A stretch of 6,881 bases of DNA. Source: an uncultured Selenomonas sp. (GTDB lineage: Bacteria > Bacillota > Negativicutes > Selenomonadales > Selenomonadaceae). This document shows, in pieces, positions 1 to 6,188 of this stretch (within the stretch, counting starts at the first letter, position 1; every line of letters starts with the position of its first letter). A program made the translations under genes and the position numbers. The notes beneath the pieces were generated by a model. The model had not been told where the DNA came from. It did not search any database and worked only from the letters and a program-made list of their open reading frames with translations. The DNA is taken from the NCBI GenBank assembly GCA_937981305.1, contig CALJPB010000340.1, positions 1-6,881 of the forward strand, in the 5' to 3' direction.

Positions 1-2
1 TG

Positions 3-161
3 CCGCATGAGACGCTGATGGACTTCACGAAGGAGACCGTCACTCCGCTCGCGGACATCGAGAGTTTTAAACTGGCTCTCACACGTCTGTGGAACGAGAC
101 GAACGTCCAGGTGGATTGGTCGCGTCCCGTCGACTATGTGAAGGCACACCCGCATTATTGA
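3..161 (+). CDS. C-terminal end of an unrecognised protein (partial)
   Basis: An open frame enters from the left edge and ends at TGA 159-161, giving the last 52 residues of a protein. The tail is acidic to neutral and soluble-looking, ends in VDYVKAHPHY, and contains a tryptophan-bearing stretch LTRLWNETNVQVDW. Codon usage matches the following genes, so I take it as a genuine gene end. I do not recognise the family and assign no function. The stop lies 65 nt upstream of the ddh start with no intrinsic terminator between (the palindrome at 170-181 has no T-run), so co-transcription with ddh is possible. Confidence 0.6.
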   Translation, partial: PHETLMDFTKETVTPLADIESFKLALTRLWNETNVQVDWSRPVDYVKAHPHY

Positions 162-168
162 GGGAGTG

Positions 169-182
169 CGAAAGCGCTTTCT
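169..182. promoter_or_regulatory. cre-like / LacI-family operator-like palindrome
   Basis: GAAAGCGCTTTC at 170-181 is a perfect 12-bp palindrome with a central CG. The 14-mer 169-182 fits the published CcpA cre consensus TGWAARCGYTWNCW at every position except the first (C instead of T). It lies about 45 nt upstream of the ddh start codon. LacI/GalR-family regulators bind such central-CG dyads. No T-run follows, so it is not an intrinsic terminator. That a regulator binds here is inference. Confidence 0.4.
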
Positions 183-213
183 CCTATGTTTGACGCCGTC
201 CTTGGGGGATGGC

Positions 214-221
214 GGGAGGAG
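214..221 (+). promoter_or_regulatory. Ribosome binding site deciding the ddh start
   Basis: GGGAGGAG lies 5 nt before ATG 227. An upstream in-frame ATG at 209 overlaps this region and has no comparable site in front of it, so 227 is preferred. Confidence 0.8.
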
Positions 222-226
222 TTTTT

Positions 227-1207
227 ATGATTCGTATTGGTATTCTTGGCTATGGCAATCTCGGACGCGGCGTGGAGTACGCCGTTGAGGCAAATGAGGA
301 TATGGAGTTGGTTGCCGTCTTTACGCGGCGCGACCCTGCGTCGGTGAAGCCGCGCACGAATGTGCCGGTCGTCCACGCGGACAAGGCGGCGGAGTGGAAG
401 GACAAGGTGGATGTGCTCATCCTCTGCGGCGGCTCGGCGACCGATCTGCCGAAGCAGACGCCCGCATTTGCAAAACTGTTCAACGTCGTGGACAGCTTCG
501 ATACGCACGCAAACATTCCCGCACACTTCGCGGCGGTGGATGCGGCGGCAAAGGCGGCGGGGCACGTCGGTGTGATCTCGGTTGGCTGGGATCCGGGGAT
601 GTTCTCGCTCGCACGCGTCTACGGCAATGCGGTGCTCACGAACGGCACGGACTACACGTTCTGGGGACGCGGGGTCAGTCAGGGGCACTCGGATGCGATC
701 CGCCGCGTGCCGGGCGTGAAGGATGCCAAGCAGTATACCGTCCCCGTACCCGCCGCGCTCGATGCCGTGCGCAGCGGGGCGAATCCGGAGCTCAGTACGC
801 GTGAGAAGCATACGCGCGAGTGCTATGTCGTGCTTGAGGAGGGCGCGGATGCAGCGGCGGTCGAGAAGGCGATCGTGACGATGCCGAACTACTTCTCGGA
901 CTATGACACGACGGTGCACTTCATCAGCGAGGAGGAGCTGCAGCGTGACCATGCGGGGCTGCCCCATGCCGGCTTTGTCGTTCGCTCGGGCGCGACGGGC
1001 AAGGATGGCGAGCACAAGCACGTCATCGAGTTCAACCTGAAGCTCGACTCGAACCCCGAGTTCACGGCGTGTGTCCTCGCGGCATATGCACGCGCGGCGC
1101 ATCGCCTCGCGTCCGAGGGCGCGAAGGGCTGCAAGACCGTCCTCGACATCGCCCCCGCCTATCTCTCGGCGCGGAGCGGTGAGGAGCTTCGTGCGGCTTT
1201 GTTGTAA
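227..1207 (+). CDS. ddh: meso-diaminopimelate D-dehydrogenase
   Basis: This is the NADPH-dependent enzyme (EC 1.4.1.16) that reductively aminates L-tetrahydrodipicolinate to meso-2,6-diaminopimelate in one cytoplasmic step, bypassing the succinylase/acetylase routes to lysine and peptidoglycan. The Rossmann nucleotide motif GYGNLGRG is at residues 8-15. A basic pair R34-R35 follows the second strand, as expected for binding the NADP phosphate. Family blocks visible are CGGSATDLP (67-75), VDSFDTHANIP (88-98), GWDPGMFS (120-127) and WGRGVSQGHSDAIR (146-159). The start at 227 gives 326 residues, the usual family length; starting at 209 would add MAGGVF ahead of the Rossmann strand. An intrinsic terminator follows, so ddh closes its transcription unit. 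Family assignment is firm; the organism may still have a second DAP route elsewhere. Confidence 0.96.
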   Translation: MIRIGILGYGNLGRGVEYAVEANEDMELVAVFTRRDPASVKPRTNVPVVHADKAAEWKDKVDVLILCGGSATDLPKQTPAFAKLFNVVDSFDTHANIPAHFAAVDAAAKAAGHVGVISVGWDPGMFSLARVYGNAVLTNGTDYTFWGRGVSQGHSDAIRRVPGVKDAKQYTVPVPAALDAVRSGANPELSTREKHTRECYVVLEEGADAAAVEKAIVTMPNYFSDYDTTVHFISEEELQRDHAGLPHAGFVVRSGATGKDGEHKHVIEFNLKLDSNPEFTACVLAAYARAAHRLASEGAKGCKTVLDIAPAYLSARSGEELRAALL

Positions 1208-1212
1208 AATCC

Positions 1213-1245
1213 AGTGCCTCGTGCATTTTTGCACGGGGCACTTTT
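1213..1245 (+). terminator. Intrinsic terminator after ddh
   Basis: A 13-bp stem, AGTGCCTCGTGCA against TGCACGGGGCACT with one G-T wobble, closes a 4-nt T loop and runs into TTTT. It starts 5 nt after the ddh stop codon. Confidence 0.9.
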
Positions 1246-1283
1246 GTATTGGTGCTGTGGCATTCGCAGAAAGGAGGAGCGGC

Positions 1284-1910
1284 ATGGGGCTGCTTCGTAA
1301 ATTTTTCAGCAATATGGGAAACCCCCAAGGGAAGATGGGGAAATTTGTCATCGCCATGATGAATCGTGGTCATGCGGGCATTGCGGCGTGGGGCTTTTCG
1401 CATCTCGACCTGCAAGGGAATGAGCAGGTACTTGACTGCGGCTGCGGCGGTGGTGCAAACGCAGCCGTGTTCCTGCGGATGGTGGACGAGGGTCATGTGA
1501 CAGGGCTGGACTACTCGACCGTTTCCGTAGCGAAGGCGCGGGAGGTGAACCGTGCGGCAATCGAGGCGGGGCGTTGTGCGATCGTGCAGGGGAATGTACT
1601 GGAGCTGCCGTTTGAGAATGAACGGTTTGAAGTTGTGACGGCATTTGAAACCATTTATTTTTGGAAAGATCTTGCACGCTGTTTCAAAGAGATTCATCGC
1701 GTTCTGAAAGCGGGCGGCATATTTATGATAACGAACGAAACAAGCGGAAAGACGGGCGCACATGAGAAGTGGGTGAAGATCGTCGACGGGATGTCCGTCT
1801 ATACGGGCGAGGAACTGGAGGCACTGCTCACGGGCGCGGGATTTGTACGCGTGGAGATTGACGAGGATTTGGCGCATGACCGCCTGAACGTTCGGGCGTA
1901 TAAGGCATAG
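1284..1910 (+). CDS. Class I SAM-dependent methyltransferase
   Basis: A 208-residue protein with one class I (Rossmann-like) methyltransferase domain. The SAM-binding motif I is VLDCGCGGG at residues 49-57. The acidic residue at the end of strand 2 is D76 in GLDYS, QGNVLELPF (102-110) is the post-II region, VVTAFETIYFW (117-127) carries motif IV, and LKAGG (141-145) is the turn typical of the Methyltransf_11/25 families. The first 40 residues are basic and hydrophobic and lack a signal peptide, so it is probably cytoplasmic. The substrate cannot be read from the sequence. The start at 1284 follows AAGGAGGAG at 1271-1279; the frame stays open back to 1071, but that part overlaps ddh and its terminator. 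It lies between two terminators and looks monocistronic, although I see no convincing promoter in the 76-nt gap. Confidence 0.9.
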   Translation: MGLLRKFFSNMGNPQGKMGKFVIAMMNRGHAGIAAWGFSHLDLQGNEQVLDCGCGGGANAAVFLRMVDEGHVTGLDYSTVSVAKAREVNRAAIEAGRCAIVQGNVLELPFENERFEVVTAFETIYFWKDLARCFKEIHRVLKAGGIFMITNETSGKTGAHEKWVKIVDGMSVYTGEELEALLTGAGFVRVEIDEDLAHDRLNVRAYKA

Positions 1911-1928
1911 TAGTATTTTTGATATGAT

Positions 1929-1959
1929 AAAAGCGTCCCGTAGATGGCGGGACGCTTTT
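1929..1959. terminator. Intrinsic terminator after the methyltransferase gene
   Basis: A perfect 12-bp stem, AAAAGCGTCCCG against CGGGACGCTTTT, closes a 7-nt loop. The A-run on one side and T-run on the other allow function on either strand; all neighbours read on +. Confidence 0.9.
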
Positions 1960-1983
1960 GCTATTTCGCCGAACAATATTTTC

Positions 1984-1992
1984 TGCTATAGT
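1984..1992 (+). promoter_or_regulatory. Candidate extended -10 promoter for the membrane-protein gene
   Basis: TGCTATAGT carries an extended TGn element and a -10 hexamer matching TATAAT at five of six positions. The -35 region at suitable spacing (about 1964-1969, TTTCGC) is poor, which is tolerated in extended -10 promoters. The predicted start near 1999 would give a leader of about 28 nt. It lies directly after the preceding terminator, so the downstream gene needs its own promoter. Confidence 0.5.
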
Positions 1993-2026
1993 AAGGGCAT
2001 AGACCGGATGAGAAAGGAGTGCTGCT

Positions 2027-2917
2027 ATGGCGATTACGCCGCCGACACCGCCCACGCCTCCCTCGCCGCCGAAGATCATGCTCGGCGATGCGGCGCGGGA
2101 CGCACAGGCGAATCAGACGCATACGACGGGCGACGCGCAGGCGGAGCAGCAGGCGCGTGACTCCGTGGCGCAGGGAAACGGCGCACTCTCCAAGACGACG
2201 CACGAAAAGCCGAAGGAAAAGAGTGCCACAGAGCGTCCGAACGCCGCCGCCCGTACGGATGCGGCAAAGGGGGAGTCCGTCAGCACGTCCGCATCAAAGG
2301 TGGATCGCGGGACGAAGGTCGAGGGGCAGACGGGCGTGGATGTGGCAAAGGGGCTTGATCTCGCGCAGGAGAATGCTGCGCTCAAGCAGCAGCTTACGGG
2401 GACGGAGCAAAAACAGCCGCAAGCCCCCACGCCCTACACGGCGACGAGCGGACTGTACTGGGCAGGGATGATCATCGTTGCACTAGTGCTTGGGATCGTT
2501 CTCTTTCGTCGTTTCTTCCAAAAGAAGCCTGAGGCTGCCGCAACGGACGATCCGTCTCTCGGGGAGCGCATCCTCGCGCATGATCGGGAGCGTACGGCAC
2601 GCGCAGACGAATCACACGCGCGGGATACGGAGCGCGGCGTACACGATGATCTCCTTGCGGCGGCGGAGCGCACGCGGCGTGCGCGTGATACACGCAGCGA
2701 GCTCCTGCCCGAGTTCACGGGGCTGACGGCGGGGGAGGCACTGGCGCGTCTGGCGGAGGAGGAAAAGGCTGCACCGCCGAAAAAGCAGGTCTCTGCGGCG
2801 AAACCCATGACGAAGAAGCCTGTTGCTCCTGTGCAGGAAGCATCGCCACTGTTGACGAAACAAACGGAGCGAACAAACAAGACAGAGGAAAAACCGCGCT
2901 TTGAGGTGCGTGTTTAG
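2027..2917 (+). CDS. Unrecognised single-pass membrane protein with proline-rich N-terminus
   Basis: A 296-residue protein that I cannot place in a family. It opens with a proline-rich tract, PPTPPTPPSPP at residues 5-15. A low-complexity, polar Ala/Thr/Lys/Glu-rich region runs to about 140, with a short heptad-like patch LAQENAALKQQL at 112-123. One hydrophobic segment spans about 143-160 and is followed by RRFFQKK. The rest is highly charged (many Arg, Glu and Asp, about 177-250), then Lys/Pro-rich, ending RFEVRV. There is no signal peptide. The basic residues after the helix suggest, by the positive-inside rule, that the C-terminal half is cytoplasmic and the N-terminal 140 residues are outside, but this is inference. 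The start is supported by AAAGGAG at 2013-2019 and a promoter candidate upstream. It appears monocistronic; no classical terminator follows, only the hairpin repeat at 2919-3042. Reality of the gene is likely, function unknown. Confidence 0.78.
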   Translation: MAITPPTPPTPPSPPKIMLGDAARDAQANQTHTTGDAQAEQQARDSVAQGNGALSKTTHEKPKEKSATERPNAAARTDAAKGESVSTSASKVDRGTKVEGQTGVDVAKGLDLAQENAALKQQLTGTEQKQPQAPTPYTATSGLYWAGMIIVALVLGIVLFRRFFQKKPEAAATDDPSLGERILAHDRERTARADESHARDTERGVHDDLLAAAERTRRARDTRSELLPEFTGLTAGEALARLAEEEKAAPPKKQVSAAKPMTKKPVAPVQEASPLLTKQTERTNKTEEKPRFEVRV

Positions 2918-2918
2918 G

Positions 2919-3042
2919 GAGCTCCCCTATCGGCTCACTACGTTCGCCACTTCCCCCGTTTCGACGGGGGAAGCTAATATGCCGTTATTAAAGCCTCCCC
3001 TGCCACAGCGGGGGAGGGGGACCGCGAAGCGGTGGTGGGGGC
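2919..3042. repeat. Paired GC-rich palindromic repeat units in opposite orientation
   Basis: The interval contains two hairpin-bearing units that are rough inverted copies of each other. The left unit holds a perfect 10-bp stem, CTTCCCCCGT against ACGGGGGAAG (2950-2973) with a TTCG loop. The right unit holds CCTCCCC (2994-3000) against GGGGAGG (3011-3017), then ACCGC-GAA-GCGGT (3021-3033). The reverse complement of the left unit matches the right unit at about 20 of 28 positions from GCYTCCCC onward, then diverges. The AT-rich centre has TAATA (2975-2979) facing TATTA (2986-2990), so the whole block could fold as one long structure. It resembles REP/BIME-type intergenic repeats that I recall from Firmicutes genomes; copy number cannot be judged from one window. 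Confidence 0.65.
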
Positions 3043-3083
3043 ACTTATTCAGCGCGTATACATGCGCTTTCAGCTAAAACATA

Positions 3084-3112
3084 TTGACAAATGCTCATGC
3101 GTGGGAGATAAT
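3084..3112 (+). promoter_or_regulatory. Near-consensus sigma-A promoter of ilvN-ilvC
   Basis: TTGACA at 3084-3089 is a perfect -35 hexamer. GATAAT at 3107-3112 is a five-of-six -10 hexamer, with the ideal 17-bp spacer between them. The predicted transcription start near 3118-3120 leaves a leader of about 46 nt before ilvN. That is too short for a T-box or a leader-peptide attenuator. Confidence 0.88.
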
Positions 3113-3117
3113 GAAGA

Positions 3118-3132
3118 AGTTTTCACGAAATT
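3118..3132. promoter_or_regulatory. CodY-box-like dyad at the ilvN transcription start
   Basis: AGTTTTCACGAAATT matches the published CodY consensus AATTTTCWGAAAATT at 12 of 15 positions and contains the dyad TTTC-AC-GAAA (3121-3130). It begins 6 nt after the -10 hexamer, a typical place for a repressor. CodY represses ilv and leu genes in Bacillus and relatives. Whether this organism has CodY cannot be seen here, so the call is an inference. Confidence 0.4.
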
Positions 3133-3146
3133 GCTTGCGGCACGGC

Positions 3147-3155
3147 GGGGAGGAG
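3147..3155 (+). promoter_or_regulatory. Ribosome binding site deciding the ilvN start
   Basis: GGGGAGGAG lies 9 nt before ATG 3165. The frame is open upstream to a TTG at 3084, but that TTG is inside the promoter -35 hexamer and would not be transcribed. Confidence 0.8.
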
Positions 3156-3164
3156 ATTGCTTCT

Positions 3165-3695
3165 ATGAAACATGTGCTGTCCGTCTTTGTGGAGAACCAG
3201 ACAGGGGTTCTGGTGCGTGTTGTGAGTATGTTTTCGCGGCGCGAGTTCAACATCGACAGCCTGTCTGTCGGCGTGACGGAGTCGCCGGATTTCTCGCGCA
3301 TCACGGTAGTGATGCAGGGGGATGGAAATCTCGTCGAGCAGATGATTAAGCAGCTGGAAAAGATGCCCGTCGTGCGGGCGGTTCAGCGACTGGATGAAAA
3401 AAGTGCGGCGTGTCGCGGCATGACGCTCATCAAGGTGCGGGCGGACGACGACAATCGTCTCGACGTACTCAAGATGGGCGAACTGTTCCGTGCCCACGTC
3501 GTCGATGTGGAGTCCGCTTCGATCATCTTTGAGATTACGGGCAGCGATGACAAGGTGACGGCATTCCTGAAGGTAATCAAACCCTACGGCATCGTCGAAG
3601 TCATCCGCACGGGGCTCATTGCGCTTGAGCGAGGGGAACACACAATTTATGAGCATTGTGAGGAGCGGGAGTACTATGGCAAAAACTTACTATGA
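3165..3695 (+). CDS. ilvN: Acetolactate synthase small (regulatory) subunit
   Basis: This is the regulatory subunit of acetohydroxyacid synthase, which activates the ThDP-dependent catalytic subunit (IlvB-type) and gives it valine feedback inhibition in the first shared step of branched-chain amino acid synthesis. The 176 residues start with an ACT domain (about 1-76). N11, G14 and N29 align without gaps with the same-numbered IlvH residues of E. coli, where changes at the ACT valine site relieve inhibition, so valine sensitivity is expected. The C-terminal domain (about 80-160) ends with the family block [12 protein letters not shown] (146-157). It is first in its transcript behind a strong promoter, and its last 20 nt overlap ilvC. 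No ilvB lies upstream, which is unusual because the subunits are commonly adjacent. The name ilvN versus ilvH is convention only. Confidence 0.95.
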   Translation: MKHVLSVFVENQTGVLVRVVSMFSRREFNIDSLSVGVTESPDFSRITVVMQGDGNLVEQMIKQLEKMPVVRAVQRLDEKSAACRGMTLIKVRADDDNRLDVLKMGELFRAHVVDVESASIIFEITGSDDKVTAFLKVIKPYGIVEVIRTGLIALERGEHTIYEHCEEREYYGKNLL

Positions 3696-4692
3696 TCAGG
3701 ATGTCAACTGGAGTGCGATTGAGGGTAAGACGGTCGCCATCATCGGCTACGGCAGTCAGGGACACGCGCACGCTCTGAACCTCAAGGAGAGCGGCGTGAA
3801 TGTCGTCGTCGGTCTCTATGCGGGATCGAAGTCGGCGAAACTTGCCGAGGAAGACGGGCTGAAGGTTCTCCCCGTGGCAGAGGCGGTCAAGGCTGCGGAT
3901 GTCACGATGATCCTCATTCCGGATGAAAAGCAGGCGGCGCTTTATCGGAGCGAGATCGCTCCGAACCTAAAGTCCGGCAGTGCACTCGCGTTCGCACACG
4001 GCTTCAACATCCATTTCAATCAGATCGTTCCTGCGGACGACATCGACGTGTTCATGGTCGCGCCGAAGGGACCGGGACATCTCGTGCGCCGTACGTTCCG
4101 TGAGGGCGGCGGCGTTCCCGATGTGTTCGCGGTCGGTCAGGATGCGTCGGGCAAATGCTTTGACCTCGCGCTCGCCTATGCACGCGGCATCGGCGGTACG
4201 CGTGCGGGGGTCATTCAGACGACGTTCCAGGAGGAGACGGAAACGGATCTCTTCGGCGAGCAGGTCGTTCTCTGCGGCGGTGTGACGCACCTCATCCAGA
4301 ACGGCTTTGAAACGCTGATCGAGGCGGGCTATCAGCCGGAGATCGCGTATTTCGAGTGCTTCCATGAGATGAAGCTCATCGTTGACCTCATGTACGAGGG
4401 CGGCATGGCGAAAATGCGCAAGTCCATCTCCGACACGGCGGAGTACGGCGACTACAAGATCGGTCCGCGCATCATCACCGAGGAAACGAAGGCGGAGATG
4501 AAGAAGGTGCTCGGCGAGATCCAGGACGGCACGTTCGCCCGCCGCTGGCTCACGGAGAACAATGCGGCAGGGCGTGCGAACTTCCTCGCGGAGCGCCGCA
4601 TCCACGCAGAGCATCCGATCGAGGAGGTCGGTGCGGAGCTGCGCGGCATGATGTCGTGGCTCAAGGACGGCGCGGATCTCCGTAAGGACTGA
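3676..4692 (+). CDS. ilvC: Ketol-acid reductoisomerase (NADP+), class I
   Basis: It converts 2-acetolactate and 2-aceto-2-hydroxybutyrate to the dihydroxyacid precursors of valine/leucine and isoleucine (EC 1.1.1.86), using Mg2+ and NADPH. The 338-residue length is that of the short class I form. The nucleotide motif GYGSQG is at 24-29. The loop after strand 2, GLYAGSKS (46-53), keeps the serines that usually contact the NADP phosphate but has Tyr where many homologues have Arg. The active site is complete: H108, K131 in [11 protein letters not shown], metal ligands D191 and E195 in TDLFGEQ, E227 and E231 in FECFHE, and S252. The start at 3676 gives the family N-terminus [12 protein letters not shown] and lies inside the end of ilvN, with GAGGAG at 3660-3665, indicating translational coupling. 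An intrinsic terminator follows. Confidence 0.98.
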   Translation: MAKTYYDQDVNWSAIEGKTVAIIGYGSQGHAHALNLKESGVNVVVGLYAGSKSAKLAEEDGLKVLPVAEAVKAADVTMILIPDEKQAALYRSEIAPNLKSGSALAFAHGFNIHFNQIVPADDIDVFMVAPKGPGHLVRRTFREGGGVPDVFAVGQDASGKCFDLALAYARGIGGTRAGVIQTTFQEETETDLFGEQVVLCGGVTHLIQNGFETLIEAGYQPEIAYFECFHEMKLIVDLMYEGGMAKMRKSISDTAEYGDYKIGPRIITEETKAEMKKVLGEIQDGTFARRWLTENNAAGRANFLAERRIHAEHPIEEVGAELRGMMSWLKDGADLRKD

Positions 4693-4713
4693 CAGGTTCT
4701 GTAAGGCACAATC

Positions 4714-4737
4714 AAAGGGGCGGAACAGCCCCTTTTT
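4714..4737 (+). terminator. Intrinsic terminator after ilvC
   Basis: An 8-bp stem, AAAGGGGC against GCCCCTTT, closes a 6-nt loop and ends in a run of five T. It lies 21 nt after the ilvC stop and separates ilvN-ilvC from leuCDB. Confidence 0.9.
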
Positions 4738-4741
4738 CTGT

Positions 4742-4908
4742 ATAGGAATCGCTGATAAAATGAAGTCTGTCAGATTGGTGCAGATTTTTTGTCCTGTCAA
4801 GGAGACAAACCGGACGCATAGCAAAGGCTATGTGGAGGATTTGTCGACACAGAGAGGGCGAAAAAGATACGCCAAGATGGCAGTGCTGAATTTATCAGTG
4901 CTTCCTAT
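4742..4908. repeat. MITE-like element with long imperfect terminal inverted repeats
   Basis: The left end (4745-4794) and the reverse complement of the right end (4856-4905) match without gaps at 34 of 50 positions; three more outer bases (ATA) also match, extending the element to 4742-4908. Shared blocks include GGAA, CTGATAAA, ATTTTT-type runs and an outer ATAGGAA. The core has a perfect 6-bp stem, CATAGC against GCTATG (4817-4832, loop AAAG), and the palindrome TGTCGACA (4842-4849). No transposase and no clear target-site duplication are visible. It fills almost the entire gap between the ilvC terminator and the leuC ribosome binding site, and its base composition is richer in A/T than the genes. 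A small non-autonomous mobile element or a structured intergenic repeat are both possible. Confidence 0.65.
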
Positions 4909-4916
4909 GTTATATT

Positions 4917-4922
4917 GGAGGG
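4917..4922 (+). promoter_or_regulatory. Ribosome binding site for leuC
   Basis: GGAGGG lies 9 nt before ATG 4932, 3 nt before ATG 4926 and 15 nt before ATG 4938, all in one frame. Spacing favours 4932, though 4926 cannot be excluded. Confidence 0.6.
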
Positions 4923-4931
4923 CATATGGGC

Positions 4932-6188
4932 ATGAATATGAGCGAGAAGATTCTCGCACGCCATGCGGGACTGGATCACGTCGAGCCGGGGCAGCTCGTG
5001 ACGTGCCGTCTTGACATGGTGCTCGCAAACGATGTGACGGGGCCGCCGTCCATCAAGGAGTTTGAAAAGACGGGTCGCCCCGTCTTTGACCGCACGAAGA
5101 TCGCGCTGATCCCCGATCATTTCCAGCCGGCAAAGGACATCAAGTCCTCGGAGCTGGCGAAGATCATGCGCGACTTTGCACGCAAACACGACATCCTGCA
5201 CTACTACGAGCAGGGGCGCGTCGGCATCGAGCACGTCATTCTCCCCGAAAAGGGCATTGTCGGCCCTGGTATGCTGACGATCGGCGCGGACTCGCACACC
5301 TGCACCTACGGGGCGGTCAACGGCTTCTCGACAGGTGTCGGCACGACCGATCTCGCAGTCGGCATGGCGACAGGCGAAGCGTGGTTCAAAGTGCCCGAGG
5401 CGATCAACGTGCATCTGACGGGCAAAAAGCCCGCCGACATCAGCGGCAAGGATGTCATTCTGACGCTCATCGGCATGATCGGTGTGGACGGTGCGCTCTA
5501 TCAGAGCCTTGAGTTCACGGGCGAGGGCGTGGCGGATCTCTCGATGACCGACCGTCTGACGATTGCCAACATGGCGATCGAGGCGGGGGCGAAGAACGGC
5601 ATTTTCCCGTACGATGATGTGTGCAAAGAATACGTCGAGGGGCGCATGACGGGCGTGTTTGAGCCCGTGAACCCCGACCCCGACGCGCAGTACGCACGCA
5701 CGGTGGAGATCAACCTCAGCGAGCTGCGTCCCGTCGTTTCGTTCCCGCATCTGCCGGAGAACACGAAGCGCGTGATGGACATTGCAGAACCGATTGCAAT
5801 CGATCAGGTCGTCATCGGTTCGTGCACGAACGGGCGGCTTGAGGATATGGAGATCGCGGCACAGATTTTGAAGGGGCATACGGTGCACGAGCGCGTGCGC
5901 TGCATCATCATCCCCGGCTCGCCGTGGGTCTATCAGGAGTCGATGAAGCGCGGCTATCTCGACATCTTTATGGATGCAGGCGCGGCGGTCTCGACACCGA
6001 CCTGCGGGCCGTGCCTCGGCGGCTACATGGGCATCCTCGCGGCGGGCGAGCGGTGTGTGTCGACGACGAACCGCAATTTCCGCGGGCGCATGGGACACGT
6101 TGACAGCGAGGTCTATCTCGCAGGGCCGCACGTCGCGGCGGCGAGTGCAATACTGGGGCGGATTGCAGCCCCCGAGGAGGTGGCGTGA
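4932..6188 (+). CDS. leuC: 3-isopropylmalate dehydratase large subunit
   Basis: This is the catalytic [4Fe-4S] subunit of isopropylmalate isomerase (EC 4.2.1.33), which works with LeuD to convert 2-isopropylmalate to 3-isopropylmalate in leucine synthesis. It belongs to the shorter (about 420-residue) aconitase-superfamily type also including homoaconitase and dimethylmaleate hydratase large subunits. The three cluster cysteines are C298 in SCTNGR and C358 and C361 in CGPC. Other blocks are PDHFQPA (61-67), GADSHT (118-123) and NRNFRGRMG (380-388). At 418 residues it is full length. The preferred start is 4932; an ATG at 4926 adds two residues. Its stop overlaps the leuD start by one base, and leuB follows, which strongly supports the leucine role over the homologous activities. 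No convincing promoter is visible immediately upstream. Confidence 0.96.
   Translation: MNMSEKILARHAGLDHVEPGQLVTCRLDMVLANDVTGPPSIKEFEKTGRPVFDRTKIALIPDHFQPAKDIKSSELAKIMRDFARKHDILHYYEQGRVGIEHVILPEKGIVGPGMLTIGADSHTCTYGAVNGFSTGVGTTDLAVGMATGEAWFKVPEAINVHLTGKKPADISGKDVILTLIGMIGVDGALYQSLEFTGEGVADLSMTDRLTIANMAIEAGAKNGIFPYDDVCKEYVEGRMTGVFEPVNPDPDAQYARTVEINLSELRPVVSFPHLPENTKRVMDIAEPIAIDQVVIGSCTNGRLEDMEIAAQILKGHTVHERVRCIIIPGSPWVYQESMKRGYLDIFMDAGAAVSTPTCGPCLGGYMGILAAGERCVSTTNRNFRGRMGHVDSEVYLAGPHVAAASAILGRIAAPEEVA
6174..6180 (+). promoter_or_regulatory. Ribosome binding site deciding the leuD start
   Basis: GAGGAGG inside the end of leuC lies 7 nt before ATG 6188. A GTG codon in the same frame at 6185 is only 4 nt away and less likely. 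Confidence 0.75.

Noticed and set aside
1071..1283. An N-terminal extension of the methyltransferase back to 1071.
   Set aside because: It overlaps ddh and its terminator, encodes Arg-rich shadow sequence, and a strong ribosome binding site marks 1284.
155..1357. A 400-codon open frame on the minus strand across ddh.
   Set aside because: It mirrors a certain gene. GC-rich third positions keep the opposing frame open, and the product is Arg/His-rich with no family features.
2027..2917. Identity of the single-pass protein as flagellar FliO.
   Set aside because: The single helix and basic tail are superficially similar, but the long proline-rich N-terminus and the absence of any flagellar neighbours do not support it.
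2950..2973. The perfect 10-bp hairpin as an intrinsic terminator for the membrane-protein gene.
   Set aside because: It is followed by GCTAATAT rather than a T-run and is part of the larger repeat, so I list it as a repeat only.
3008..3042. A T-box-like string (AGGGGGACCGCG) upstream of ilvN, which would fit a leucine-responsive leader.
   Set aside because: It is two bases short of the conserved T-box sequence, belongs to a hairpin repeat, lies upstream of the ilvN promoter, and lacks stem I and a terminator.
4908..4916. An extended -10-like string TGTTATATT before leuC.
   Set aside because: Transcription would begin near 4923, after the ribosome binding site at 4917-4922, leaving it untranscribed; no -35 is present.
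4760..5014. An 84-codon plus-strand open frame running through the repeat element into leuC.
   Set aside because: No ribosome binding site, it lies in the inverted-repeat end, and it continues out of frame inside leuC.
4905..6131. A 408-codon minus-strand open frame across leuC, and a similar one at 3967-4824 across ilvC.
   Set aside because: Same antisense artefact of codon bias; no ribosome binding site or recognisable protein.
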